Assembly (NCBI RefSeq): GCF_000147335.1
Contig: NC_014501.1
Location: 2,912,300 to 2,976,299, forward strand
Source of the DNA: Gloeothece verrucosa PCC 7822
GTDB lineage: Bacteria > Cyanobacteriota > Cyanobacteriia > Cyanobacteriales > Microcystaceae
Direction of reading: 5' to 3'
DNA: 64,000 nucleotides
Shown here in pieces: positions 7,009 to 16,017 of this stretch (position 1 is its first letter; each line of letters starts with the position of its first letter). Under the pieces are notes generated by a model that was not told where the DNA came from, did not search any database, and saw nothing but the letters and a program-made list of their open reading frames with translations. A program made the position numbers and the translations under genes.

Positions 7009-7818
7009 ATGAGAATATTATTGGATAGTTTTCCCTTTCTTAGTGTAGGGCTACTGATTGCTGCTGTAACTTTTCATACGGGACCTTCTAACGGTTTGGC
7101 TGATTCCAAACCTAAAATCTTAACGCGGGGCAATATTTTTTCTTTATCGCCTACTCAAGCTCAAAAGACTGAATCAGCCAGTTTTCTTCATACGATTCAA
7201 ATTACAGTGACTCATATAGAAGATATCAAAGTCAAGGAAAAACAGCAGGTTAAAAAAGGAGATATTATTAGTGATCGCATTTCTGAACGTTCCTCTCTCC
7301 TAACCAAAAAGCGTCAGTTAGAAATTGCGATGGCTAAGGCGAGTTTACCTTTGACTAAAACAGAACCAATCACTAAATCCCAATTTCAACAGGAACGGAT
7401 GGCTTTACACAAAGCCCAATCAGAATTAACACGAGTTACCCAACAAATTGATCATTATCAAGGGTTTGCTTTTAAAGATCCCCAGTTAAGCGAGATTCTC
7501 GAACCCGAAAAAGTCAAAGAATTAGCCGCCTTAAAAGAAAAACAGATCCTGGCTACTGTGGCGGTTAAGGAAGCCTTGGCCCGGCTTAATGCGGCTCAAA
7601 TTCAGCATTCTCTACAATTGACGACTTACCAGACGAATCTCTCTAAACAAAAGTATGAGTTAGAGTCTTTAAGAAGCCAACTTCAAGAAGTTAATGAGCA
7701 AATTCAAGAGATAGTGGCTGTACGTTCTCCTTATGATGGATCTGTCTATCGTGTCAAAATTCTGGGTCAAAATGACCGTAATTTAACCGCAGAGATTGTT
7801 TTAACCGTGAAACGGTAA
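7009..7818 (+). CDS. HlyD-like periplasmic adaptor protein with coiled coil
   Basis: The product starts with an N-terminal hydrophobic segment (FPFLSVGLLIAAVTF). Next comes a lipoyl-like half-motif (TVTHIEDIKVKEKQQVKKGDIISD), a long alpha-helical hairpin with heptad character (about residues 85-230), and the returning lipoyl half (EIVAVRSPYDGSVYRVK). This is the membrane-fusion-protein fold used in tripartite secretion or efflux. No cognate ABC or RND pump is adjacent; its partners are the YdjM-like and HTH/AAA-like membrane proteins upstream. The ATG at 7009 is preferred over an in-frame TTG at 7003 that overlaps the previous stop. Confidence 0.7.
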   Translation: MRILLDSFPFLSVGLLIAAVTFHTGPSNGLADSKPKILTRGNIFSLSPTQAQKTESASFLHTIQITVTHIEDIKVKEKQQVKKGDIISDRISERSSLLTKKRQLEIAMAKASLPLTKTEPITKSQFQQERMALHKAQSELTRVTQQIDHYQGFAFKDPQLSEILEPEKVKELAALKEKQILATVAVKEALARLNAAQIQHSLQLTTYQTNLSKQKYELESLRSQLQEVNEQIQEIVAVRSPYDGSVYRVKILGQNDRNLTAEIVLTVKR

Positions 7819-7885
7819 ATATAGCAACCGCTCCTGTGCTTAGGACATCTTTTAAACCTCAAACCTAATAGCAATAAGCTTTTTC

Positions 7886-7934
7886 CTTCTGACTTCTGAC
7901 TTGTGACTCCTGACTTCTGACTTCTGACTTCTGC
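7886..7934 (+). repeat. short tandemly repeated heptamer, seven units of CTTCTGA type
   Basis: Seven consecutive 7-base units, five of them CTTCTGA or ending CTTCTGC and two with single changes (CTTGTGA, CTCCTGA). Such heptanucleotide arrays are a known feature of cyanobacterial intergenic DNA. It lies just past the HlyD-like gene. Confidence 0.85.
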
Positions 7935-8063
7935 TATAAGGTTTTAGCTAACGCGCATGGTGAGATAACCGTACTAAACACAAGTTGACAAGCTCTGCAA
8001 TTAATTGTTACATTTATTTACATAAAGCGAAACAAAAGTTAATAAACAAAAGAGGACACCAAA

Positions 8064-8294
8064 ATGCTGAGTCTATTAATCGCTGTAATGCTTGTCGGTT
8101 GGGTAGCGGCTGCACTGATTGGCACCCAAGCCTATTTTAGAGGAGAGCAAAGCAAGCCAATTCATGCTCGTAACTGGCGCTCAGATTCTTTTGAAGCCAT
8201 TGCTAAGTCCGTGACAGGAAAAGATACTGATAGCGATCGTATCCCCGGTTTTACGGCTGACGCTTACACCAGCCAAAACTTGCCAAGAGCTTAA
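8064..8294 (+). CDS. small single-membrane-span protein, possibly a photosystem accessory (Psb35-like)
   Basis: 76 residues. An N-terminal helix (MLSLLIAVMLVGWVAAALIG) is followed by a polar tail rich in Arg, Ser and Asp (about residues 28-76). A good AGAGGA ribosome-binding site precedes the ATG by about 8 bases. This layout (short N-terminus, one helix, cytosolic tail) is that of small cyanobacterial thylakoid proteins such as Psb35/Ssl2148, but I cannot confirm homology from the sequence alone. It stands as a monocistron between the HlyD-like and mscS genes. Confidence 0.65.
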   Translation: MLSLLIAVMLVGWVAAALIGTQAYFRGEQSKPIHARNWRSDSFEAIAKSVTGKDTDSDRIPGFTADAYTSQNLPRA

Positions 8295-8541
8295 AAATAA
8301 TCCTGTACACATCAATCTAGTGCGGAACACAGTGAAGCACCCCAATCAACCTCGCATTCTCAGTGGGTGGGCAATGTCGCTAATTAGTTCTATTGTATGG
8401 GTTTCAATAGTCATAGTTACCATTTCCCACTCTACAACTTTACCCTTTACCCTTTCCCTTTCTCCTGTCTAACCCTCCACCCTGACTCTTGGCGGCTAAA
8501 ATAGAGATGTTATCAACTCAAAGATTCGTGGGGGTTGTATT

Positions 8542-10224
8542 TTGCCAAAAAAATCGCCACAACAACCAGGGGCTTCCCGTTTCTGGAGAAAAAGCCGTTC
8601 TGGTTGTATTCATTGGATTATTATCATCTTAATGGTGTTAAGTTGTGTTTTCAGCACAGGTTCAGTGTCTGCACAACCTCAGCAAACAGCCCCCATTATC
8701 GTTGATGGTAATCCCATTTTTGAGGTGAGTCCATCAGGACAATTTACCGCCAGTCAACGCGCCGACGAAGCTAACCGTATATTAAGAGAAATTATTAAAG
8801 ATTCTAAAAGCCCTGTGCGGGTTGAGATCGATAGTAACCGAGATTTACCGGTTATTTTGGTTAATAATTCTCATATACTTTCGGTAACTTCTAATGATCT
8901 CCCCAAAGGCAGAAGTATTACAGAACAAGCCAAAATTTGGCAACAACAACTCGCACAAGCTATTGAACAAGCGCAATATGAACGGACTTTAAGCTATTTA
9001 ATGACAGCAACGTTAATCTCTTTAGCAGTGCTGTTAGTCGCTTTTTTCATTACCTACCAACTAGAAAAACTTTGGCATCGTTGGATTGATCCTTTATTAG
9101 AACGAGCTAACAGTCAGGTTTTATTAACAGAAACCGGCCAACCCTTAACTCAACTTCCCACTCAGCCCAGACCTAAAATACAGGTGTTTTCGGAAGTTTT
9201 TCTCAATTTAATTAAAGGGCTAATTGGGTTTATTAGTATTATTTATGTGACTCGTCTTTTTCCTCAAACTCGCCAGTTAAGCTATGATTTTGTTAATCTT
9301 ATTGTCAATAGTTTAGTGGCTGATCTTGTTACTTTAGGCGATAAGCAATATTCGGTTTTAGACCTTGTTTTTTTAATTGCTGTGTTGATCGCCCTCGTTT
9401 TCTTCGCCAGAACCCTAGGCGTTGTGCTGCGATCACGAGTCTTGAGTTTTACTGGCCTTAGTCGAGCCGCTCAAGAAACCATTGCCTTAATGGCTAATTA
9501 TACGATGGTATTTATTGGCGCGATTATTATTTTACAACTGTGGGGATTAGATATTAGTTCTCTGACCGTTTTTGCCGGCGTATTAGGTGTAGGTATTGGC
9601 TTAGGTATTCAGGGCATTGCTAAAGAATTTGTCAGTGGTTTAGTCTTAATTTTTGAGCGTCCTATTCAAGTGGGTGATTTTGTAGAAGTTGGGGAATTAA
9701 TGGGAACTGTAGAACGAATTAGTGTACGCTCTACCGAAATTAAAACGCTCGATCAAATCTCAGTTATTTTGCCGAATTCTCGCTTTTTAGAATCAGAAGT
9801 TATTAATTGGAATCATCGAACTCCTGTATCTCGGCTAAAATTAGCGGTTGGGGTGGCATACGGTTCGGATTTATCTTTAGTGAAAAATGCTCTGTTAGAT
9901 GCGGCTAAACAACATAAAGAAGTTTTAACGAATCCGCCGCCTAAAGTGGGTTTTGTCGGGTTTGGAGATAGTTGTCTAGATTTTCAATTATTGATTTGGA
10001 TTTCTAAGCCGAATAAGCAATTTCAGATTAAAAGTGATTTATACTTTATTATTGATTCTATTTTTCGCAAACGGGGTATCAATATTCCTTTTCCTCAGCA
10101 AGATTTAAATATTGAATCGGGAAAGTTGCAAGTTGAAATTTCTCCTGAGTTAATTAATTCTTTAACTGAGTTATCTCAAAGTTTAGCCGCTTGGATTAAA
10201 CATCAAACCAATTCTCAGGAATAG
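8542..10224 (+). CDS. MscS-family mechanosensitive channel
   Basis: Residues 1-45 are a signal peptide with a basic n-region (FWRKSRSGCIHW then a hydrophobic stretch ending VSAQ). A periplasmic domain of about 110 residues follows, then helices near 153-172, 219-240, 277-295 and 315-335. The pore/beta-domain signature of MscS comes next (VFAGVLGVGIGLGIQGIAKE, RPIQVGDFVEVGELMGTVER, VILPNSRFLESEVINWN) and a C-terminal alpha/beta domain. It gates osmolyte efflux on hypo-osmotic shock; larger cyanobacterial paralogues like this can differ in gating. The start is taken as the TTG at 8542 because it gives a complete signal peptide, whereas the first ATG would lose the n-region. Confidence 0.9.
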   Translation: MPKKSPQQPGASRFWRKSRSGCIHWIIIILMVLSCVFSTGSVSAQPQQTAPIIVDGNPIFEVSPSGQFTASQRADEANRILREIIKDSKSPVRVEIDSNRDLPVILVNNSHILSVTSNDLPKGRSITEQAKIWQQQLAQAIEQAQYERTLSYLMTATLISLAVLLVAFFITYQLEKLWHRWIDPLLERANSQVLLTETGQPLTQLPTQPRPKIQVFSEVFLNLIKGLIGFISIIYVTRLFPQTRQLSYDFVNLIVNSLVADLVTLGDKQYSVLDLVFLIAVLIALVFFARTLGVVLRSRVLSFTGLSRAAQETIALMANYTMVFIGAIIILQLWGLDISSLTVFAGVLGVGIGLGIQGIAKEFVSGLVLIFERPIQVGDFVEVGELMGTVERISVRSTEIKTLDQISVILPNSRFLESEVINWNHRTPVSRLKLAVGVAYGSDLSLVKNALLDAAKQHKEVLTNPPPKVGFVGFGDSCLDFQLLIWISKPNKQFQIKSDLYFIIDSIFRKRGINIPFPQQDLNIESGKLQVEISPELINSLTELSQSLAAWIKHQTNSQE

Positions 10225-10320
10225 CCTATTATAGCCATCGGCAGCAGGGCTGAAGGTTATAGCATTTTGCTAAATACAGAGGTTATCTATAGCAATGCTA
10301 AAGCCCATTGATATTAACAG

Positions 10321-10346
10321 TAGAGACGTTACTTATAGCGCCTCTA
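10321..10346. repeat. 26-bp imperfect palindrome (TAGAGACG...CGCCTCTA), copy 1
   Basis: An inverted repeat lying between two convergent genes (mscS and the phasin-like gene). Its reverse complement closely matches the palindrome at 41035-41060, which also sits between convergent genes. It may act as a bidirectional terminator. Confidence 0.6.
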
Positions 10347-10387
10347 CAGGGTTTGTAGATTTTAACCTACTATTTGTATCTTATCGA

Positions 10388-10672
10388 CTAATCTACTTTA
10401 GGCTGGGGTTTCGGCTCTGATAGTTTTTTCAACACATCAAAATAGCTATCCCACCATTGCTTCTGAGTGGTTAAAACTAAATTTAGAGCGATTTCTTCGG
10501 CGGCTATATAATTTTTGGCTAACTCGTATTGTAGTTCGAGCAATTTATCTAGGTTCTCAGGAATGTTGAAAGCGTTAATGATACTGGGGAAGTTTGATAA
10601 CCAGGTATAATATAGTTTTTGAGGAAGCTCAGTAAACTGTTTTTGGGTTTCTTCAAAGGTTTGGCTAGTCAT
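10388..10672 (-). CDS. small amphipathic helical protein, phasin-like
   Basis: 94 residues, nearly all helical, with Gln/Glu/Leu-rich amphipathic character (TFEETQKQFTELPQKLYYTW, a KLLELQYELAKNYIAAEEIA helix, then QKQWWDSYFDVLKKL). The pattern of an N-terminal target-anchoring helix and a following long helix around Tyr/Trp residues resembles phasins that coat polyhydroxyalkanoate granules. Cyanobacterial PhaP is of similar size. No pha genes are in this window, so the assignment is tentative; another lipid- or membrane-surface protein is possible. Confidence 0.6.
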   Translation of the reverse strand: MTSQTFEETQKQFTELPQKLYYTWLSNFPSIINAFNIPENLDKLLELQYELAKNYIAAEEIALNLVLTTQKQWWDSYFDVLKKLSEPKPQPKVD

Positions 10673-11108
10673 AACTCTTGTTCCGCAAACAATGTTAATT
10701 GTGCTTATATTATGCCATCATTTTTGGGATTTTTTGAATTAAGTTTCGGTTAAGCGGCTAAAAAATTACAATCATCAATTGAGCGTTAATTCTCAAAGAT
10801 AAAGTTAAAGAGCTTCCGGGTTGATGTTAAGAGAGATTAAGTATTTATCATCACAATTTTTTCCTCAAAAAATGTAATCTAGAAAACTTAAAATATATCT
10901 TAAGATAGTTGTCAAGTTATTAATTGAATACTTAAATGATTAGGCTGTATTTTAAAAAACTTAGTTTTGAATAAATACTTTTATCATAAGAAAAGACAAC
11001 GAGCTATGCTCAAGGGCTAATTTTCGATTTTCTTGCCCGCTTTGCGCTTAGGAGTTTTCGCTCTCGGCTTCATCTGATAAGCTAAAGTAAACCAAATCAC
11101 AGATAGCA
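10673..11108. other. 436-bp intergenic region
   Basis: AT-rich, between divergently oriented genes. It should contain promoters for the phasin-like gene and the GGDEF/EAL gene. A leftward frame encoding a Lys/Arg-rich tail at 11017-11110 has no credible start. I see no repeat or structured RNA. Confidence 0.45.
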
Positions 11109-12968
11109 ATGCGACCCCGGGATAACAGGCGACCGAAAGCCGCTCAGAAAAACCCTGAGTGCAAAGAACCCTTATCATCTCAATTCGTCCTGAAAATGGC
11201 TCAAAGTTTGTGGCAAAAGATGATCGCTCAGGCACCCCCTATAACAGATTCTAAATTGATAGAAGTCGCTTTATTTTCAGAAAAAGAATTAGCACTAGCC
11301 ACCCTACAGTGTCTTGGGGAGGCAGTCATTACCACAGATACAAGCAGTCAAATCACTCAATGTAACTCGGCGGCTGAACGTTTGCTTGGTTGGACGATCA
11401 ATCAAATTCGAGGACTACCCTCCGGCGAGATTTTACGATTGTTCGATGAAGTCACAGGAGAAGCGGTAGAAAACCCCATCGATAAAGTTTTACAGCAAAA
11501 ACAGATAATTCGCTTAGAAAATTCGCTCACCTTCGTCGCTCGAGATGAGAAAGAATACGCCATTAACCTTACGGCTTCCCCAATTTGCTCAGGGGAAGGT
11601 CAACTGATGGGAGTAGTGGTCATTATCAGTGATCATTCTCAAGCGCGTCAACTCACTCGCCAATTATCCTGGCAAGCAAGTCATGATCCCTTGACAGGAT
11701 TAGTCAATCGACAGGTATTTGAACAACGAGTAGAAAAAGCCTTAGAAAATGTCAAAAGCCAGAATATGACCCATACCCTCGGTTATCTGGATTTGGACAA
11801 GTTTAAAATGATTAATGATTCATGTGGTCATGTGGCCGGTGATCATTTGCTGCGTCAAATCTCTTTTTTACTACAACAGCAAATCCGTTCTAGTGATACC
11901 ATAGCTCGCTTAGGGGGAGATGAATTTGGCTTGTTACTGCTCAATTGTCCCATTGAAGAGGGGAAAAAAATTGCCGAAACACTCAGACAGGCACTTGAGG
12001 ATTTCCGCTTTATTTGGGAGCAACAGAGGTTTAGTATAGGGGCTAGTATTGGTTTGGTGCCCATAGATGCTGAAAGCGCAGATGTGACCACGCTTCTAGA
12101 TACGGCTGATACAGCTTGTTATGTGGCTAAAAGTCGAGGCCGTAACCGAATTCATACCTTTAGCCTCGATGAGGAAGAACTTAATCAACAAGGCCAAGCT
12201 AGACTCTGGGTTTCGCGCTTAAATCAAGCGTTAGAAAACAACAAGTTCTGTTTATATACCCAAAGAATAGCGCCTATCACTTCAGCAATAGGGACAAATC
12301 ATTATGAGGTGTTACTGAGATTAGTTGATGAGCAGGGTAATATGATCTTGCCTGGAAATTTCCTGCCTGTGGCTGAACGTTACCACTTGATGCCCATGAT
12401 TGATCAATGGGTCATTAAAAATTTTTTTAATCACTACGCCCAACATAATAAAACCTCCTGTTTTCAAACTGCTAGACAAGAAAATATTGTCTATAATATT
12501 AATCTGTCGGCGGTGAGTCTTAATAATCAGGAGTTTCTTGATTTTTTAAGACAACAATTAGCCTGTCCTCCCATACCTCCTCAATCTTTGTGTTTTGAAA
12601 TTACAGAAAGTAGTGCGCTCGCTAATTTTAGTCAAGCTAAACTCTTCATGGATACTCTTAAACAATTAGGTTGTCGCTTGGCTTTAGATAATGTAGGCAC
12701 TGGGATAAATTCTTTAACCTATCTGAAAAATCTGTCGGTGGATTATTTAAAAATTAATATGAGTTTGATTACAGATGCGGTTGACTATACTTTTGTTGAG
12801 TGTTTTAATCGCATTGGCCATGCTTTGGGAATGCAGACGATAGCAGAATTTGTTGAGCATCCGGGGATTTTAGAGCCGCTCAAAAGCATGGGGATTGATT
12901 ATGTACAGGGTTATAGTATTGCCGAACCCGTTCCTTTATGCTTTACAAATATTTTTAATTTGAGGTAA
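11109..12968 (+). CDS. PAS-GGDEF-EAL cyclic-di-GMP signalling protein
   Basis: A PAS domain (about 60-180, LGEAVITTDTSSQITQCNSA) is followed by GGDEF (about 188-350) with an intact GGDEF at 269-273 and an RxxD inhibitory-site motif (RSSD, 260-263) five residues before it. This portion should be a product-regulated diguanylate cyclase. The C-terminal EAL domain (about 362-615) has EVL at 400-402 and retains AEFVE and QGY. The usual Asp-Asp before FGTG is Asp-Asn (LDNVGTG) and KID is KIN, so phosphodiesterase activity is doubtful. There is no membrane segment, so the protein is cytosolic. The ATG at 11109 is used; an internal ATG at 11193 would keep all domains. A gluconokinase gene follows closely. 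Confidence 0.9.
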   Translation: MRPRDNRRPKAAQKNPECKEPLSSQFVLKMAQSLWQKMIAQAPPITDSKLIEVALFSEKELALATLQCLGEAVITTDTSSQITQCNSAAERLLGWTINQIRGLPSGEILRLFDEVTGEAVENPIDKVLQQKQIIRLENSLTFVARDEKEYAINLTASPICSGEGQLMGVVVIISDHSQARQLTRQLSWQASHDPLTGLVNRQVFEQRVEKALENVKSQNMTHTLGYLDLDKFKMINDSCGHVAGDHLLRQISFLLQQQIRSSDTIARLGGDEFGLLLLNCPIEEGKKIAETLRQALEDFRFIWEQQRFSIGASIGLVPIDAESADVTTLLDTADTACYVAKSRGRNRIHTFSLDEEELNQQGQARLWVSRLNQALENNKFCLYTQRIAPITSAIGTNHYEVLLRLVDEQGNMILPGNFLPVAERYHLMPMIDQWVIKNFFNHYAQHNKTSCFQTARQENIVYNINLSAVSLNNQEFLDFLRQQLACPPIPPQSLCFEITESSALANFSQAKLFMDTLKQLGCRLALDNVGTGINSLTYLKNLSVDYLKINMSLITDAVDYTFVECFNRIGHALGMQTIAEFVEHPGILEPLKSMGIDYVQGYSIAEPVPLCFTNIFNLR

Positions 12969-13006
12969 TTTAGAAAAGCCGAGTTAAATCAAAACCCATA
13001 TTGTTA

Positions 13007-13537
13007 ATGATGGCTCAAGAACAATCCTCAAAAATTTGTATTATCATGGGAGTTTCCGGGTCGGGTAAATCCACCATAGGCAAGCTTTTGAGTCAAGAAT
13101 TAGGTTGGCAATTTTATGATGGAGATGATTTTCATCCTTTAGAAAATGTTGAAAAAATGAAGCAGGGAATTGCTTTAAATGATGCGGATAGAGAGCCTTG
13201 GTTAAAAGCGCTGCGGCGTTTAATTGATAACTTACAAACCCAACAGGAAAATGGCATAATTGCTTGCTCGGCCCTGAAGGAAAATTATCGAGAATTGTTA
13301 CAAGGAAATGATGATAATATTATTTTTATTTATCTTCAAGGGAGTTTTGAGACAATTCGAAAAAGATTACTGCATCGAGAAGGGCATTTTATGAAAGAAA
13401 ATCTCTTAAATTCTCAATTAGAAACGTTAGAAACTCCCCACAATGCTATCGTTGTTGATATTTCTTTATCTCCCCAGGAAATGGTTGATAAAATTATCGC
13501 TTATCTGCAACCGAAATTTGATGGATATCCCCTTTAG
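13007..13537 (+). CDS. gntK: gluconokinase
   Basis: A P-loop at the N-terminus (IIMGVSGSGKSTIGKLLS) is followed by FYDGDDFHPLENVEKMKQGI, the gluconokinase substrate signature, then DADREPWLKALRRL and the lid (HREGHFMKENLLNSQLETLE). The enzyme phosphorylates D-gluconate to 6-phosphogluconate, feeding the oxidative pentose-phosphate or Entner-Doudoroff routes. The length of about 176 residues is standard. ATG codons at 13007 and 13010 are preferred over the in-frame TTG at 13001. The gap to the upstream GGDEF/EAL gene is only 38 bases, so co-transcription is likely. Confidence 0.9.
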   Translation: MMAQEQSSKICIIMGVSGSGKSTIGKLLSQELGWQFYDGDDFHPLENVEKMKQGIALNDADREPWLKALRRLIDNLQTQQENGIIACSALKENYRELLQGNDDNIIFIYLQGSFETIRKRLLHREGHFMKENLLNSQLETLETPHNAIVVDISLSPQEMVDKIIAYLQPKFDGYPL

Positions 13538-13600
13538 AAACCTTGCAGGCCAAGTCTAGACACAGGGATAAGCTTGAATTTTTAAGGGTTATGAACCCAT

Positions 13601-15574
13601 TTAATTTTTGAGTTCCTCTAGGTCTTGAAAATATTCTAAAGCGAGGGGATTCGCTAAAGCTTCCCGATTTTGAACGGGTTCACCATGAATAATATTTCGT
13701 ACCGCTATCTCTACTATTTTACCACTAATTGTCCTGGGAATATCGGCAACTTGAATAATTTTTGCCGGCACATGACGAGGGCTAGTATTATTACGAATCG
13801 TGGTTTTTATCTTATTCTTTAAAAATTCATCCAAGGTAACACCCTCTCTCAAAACTACAAAGAGAACAACACGCACATCATCTTCCCAATTTTGCCCCAC
13901 AACAATACTTTCTTTGACTTCTTCAAGCGCTTCCACTTGGCGATAAATTTCTGCGGTTCCAATGCGAACACCACCCGGATTTAAAACGGCATCCGAACGA
14001 CCATAAATAATTAAACCCCAATGAGTCTCATGTTCTCGAATTTCGGCATAATCTCCGTGATTCCAAACGGGATCAAATCGGGAAAAATAAGCATTATGAA
14101 ACTTTTCGCCGCTTGGATCATTCCAAAAACTCACCGGACGACAAGGAAAAGGCCGCTTACAAACTAATTCGCTTTTTTCTCCTCTTAAAGGGTTTCCTCC
14201 TTCATCAAAAATATCCACCGCTAACCCTAACCCAATACATTGTAATTCCCCTCGATATACGGGTAAATTGGGATTGCCTAATGCAAAGCAAGAAACAATA
14301 TCTGTGCCGCCAGAAATAGAAGATAAACAGAGGTCTGTTTTAATATCTCGATAGACATATTCAAAGTTTTCATGAGTGAGAGGAGAACCAGTGGAAAGAA
14401 TGGCTTTTAAGGCGGTTAATTGATGGGTTTGTTTGGGTTTTACTCCTTCTTTTTCTACGGTGGCGATATATTTAGCACTGGTACCAAATATACTAACTTC
14501 TTCTTCATCGATTAAATTAAACAGACTATCTGCACCCGGATAAAACGGGGAACCATCATATAAAATAACCGTCGCCCCTATCATTAAACTACTGACAACC
14601 CAATTCCACATCATCCAGCCGCAGGTTGTGTAATAAAAAATTTTATCTTCGGGTTTTAAGTCAGTATGTAATTTTAATTCTTTATAATGTTGTAATAGGG
14701 TTCCTCCTGCCCCATGTACAATACATTTGGGTTTTCCGGTTGTGCCGGAAGAATACATAATATAAACGGGATGATCAAAAGGTAGTTGTTCAAATAATAG
14801 TTCTGGGGTATTTTCGCTGACTAAAAAGTCTGGGTATAAAACGGCTTTATCCAGTTGAGCAATATTGGGATATTCTTGAATAAAGGGAATGACAATAATT
14901 TTTTCTAAACAGGGAATCTGCGGCTGAATATTACGGATTTTTTCGAGAGAATCAATGGGTTTACCTTTATAAAAATAACCATCAGTGGTAAATAAAATTT
15001 TCGGTTCAATTTGTCCAAAACGATCTAAGACTCCATTAATGCCAAAATCTGGGGAACAACTCGACCAAATGGCCCCGATACTTGTAGCGGCTAACATAGC
15101 AACAACAGTTTCGAGAATATTGGGCAAAAAACCCGCTATTCGGTCACCTGTTTTGATGCCTAAAGTTCGCATTGCTGCCGCTAGTTGTGCGGCTTGTTGA
15201 TAGAGTTGTTGATAGGTTAAAGTGCGGCGTTGTCCTAATTCATTGCGGGAAACAATGGCCAGGTTATTATTTTTATGCCGCAAGAGATTTTCGGCAAAAT
15301 TCAGTCTAGCGTCAGGAAACCAGGCGGCTTTTTCTATAGAATTATTGGGGATTAATACTTGTTCACCGGTTTGGGAAGCGATAATCTCAGCATCATCCCA
15401 AATGGCCAGCCAAAAGTCTTCTAGATGTTCTACTGACCATTGATGAAGTTGGGCATAATTGTTAAAGTGACGGTTATAACGTTGACTAAATTTGTGGATA
15501 AAAGCGGTCATGTTACTATTTTTTATCCGTTCGAGTTGGGGTTGCCAAATGGGTTGATCTGTAGAGTTATTCAT
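13601..15574 (-). CDS. acetoacetyl-CoA synthetase (acetoacetate-CoA ligase)
   Basis: A 657-residue member of the ANL superfamily. It has the N-terminal ACAS segment (residues 35-100, FNNYAQLHQWSVEHLEDFW), the adenylate-forming loop (YIMYSSGTTGKPKCIVHGAG), CGWMMWNW, the hinge region (YGRSDAVLNPGGVRIGTAE) and the C-terminal catalytic lysine motif (PRTISGKIVEI). The length and the SGTDIVSCF-like stretch fit acetoacetate rather than acetate as substrate. It activates acetoacetate to acetoacetyl-CoA in the cytosol, linking ketone-body or polyhydroxybutyrate turnover to CoA metabolism. The gene is convergent with gntK. Confidence 0.88.
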   Translation of the reverse strand: MNNSTDQPIWQPQLERIKNSNMTAFIHKFSQRYNRHFNNYAQLHQWSVEHLEDFWLAIWDDAEIIASQTGEQVLIPNNSIEKAAWFPDARLNFAENLLRHKNNNLAIVSRNELGQRRTLTYQQLYQQAAQLAAAMRTLGIKTGDRIAGFLPNILETVVAMLAATSIGAIWSSCSPDFGINGVLDRFGQIEPKILFTTDGYFYKGKPIDSLEKIRNIQPQIPCLEKIIVIPFIQEYPNIAQLDKAVLYPDFLVSENTPELLFEQLPFDHPVYIMYSSGTTGKPKCIVHGAGGTLLQHYKELKLHTDLKPEDKIFYYTTCGWMMWNWVVSSLMIGATVILYDGSPFYPGADSLFNLIDEEEVSIFGTSAKYIATVEKEGVKPKQTHQLTALKAILSTGSPLTHENFEYVYRDIKTDLCLSSISGGTDIVSCFALGNPNLPVYRGELQCIGLGLAVDIFDEGGNPLRGEKSELVCKRPFPCRPVSFWNDPSGEKFHNAYFSRFDPVWNHGDYAEIREHETHWGLIIYGRSDAVLNPGGVRIGTAEIYRQVEALEEVKESIVVGQNWEDDVRVVLFVVLREGVTLDEFLKNKIKTTIRNNTSPRHVPAKIIQVADIPRTISGKIVEIAVRNIIHGEPVQNREALANPLALEYFQDLEELKN

Positions 15575-15734
15575 TGTTATAGTCCATTCTTGACAAGATC
15601 GTGATAGAGATTATATTGCGGCATAAAACAATTTTTAGCTAACCTCCATAAATTGAAGTTAAGTTATTTCCCATTAAAACCGTTAGGGGTGATACAATAA
15701 TAACATAAAAAGCTTTTATTTTCGGAAAAAATTA

Positions 15735-16007
15735 ATGACTACATCAATTCAAAATCAACGTAAAATTTATGACGAGTTTATCGATTTTTTGGCGGCAGGA
15801 GTCACACCAGAAACTTTAGTCAAGTTCCAGTATTCCGACAGCGCCCAAGAACAGATAGAAGACCTGATTTATCGAGCAAAAATGGGAAATTTAACGCCAG
15901 AAGAACAAAAAGAACTGGATAAATTGTTAGTATTGGAACATATTGTTACATTAGCTAAAGCTAAAGCACACATCATCATGCAAACTCAATCAGAACAATC
16001 TCACTAA
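15735..16007 (+). CDS. 90-residue protein paired with an HNH endonuclease gene
   Basis: A small acidic helical protein: a first helix with KIYDEFIDFLAAG, a middle PETLVKFQYSDSAQEQIEDLI, then MGNLTPEEQKELDKLLVLEH, a pattern familiar from short cyanobacterial antitoxin-like partners. It ends 11 bases before the HNH gene, so the two are an operon. A regulator or immunity/antitoxin role is inferred only from this pairing. Confidence 0.7.
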   Translation: MTTSIQNQRKIYDEFIDFLAAGVTPETLVKFQYSDSAQEQIEDLIYRAKMGNLTPEEQKELDKLLVLEHIVTLAKAKAHIIMQTQSEQSH

Positions 16008-16017
16008 AATATTAACT

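Noticed and set aside
11017..11235. Leftward 72-codon frame with one hydrophobic stretch and a basic tail
   Set aside because: Most of it overlaps the GGDEF/EAL gene and no start gives a credible small protein from the non-overlapping part.
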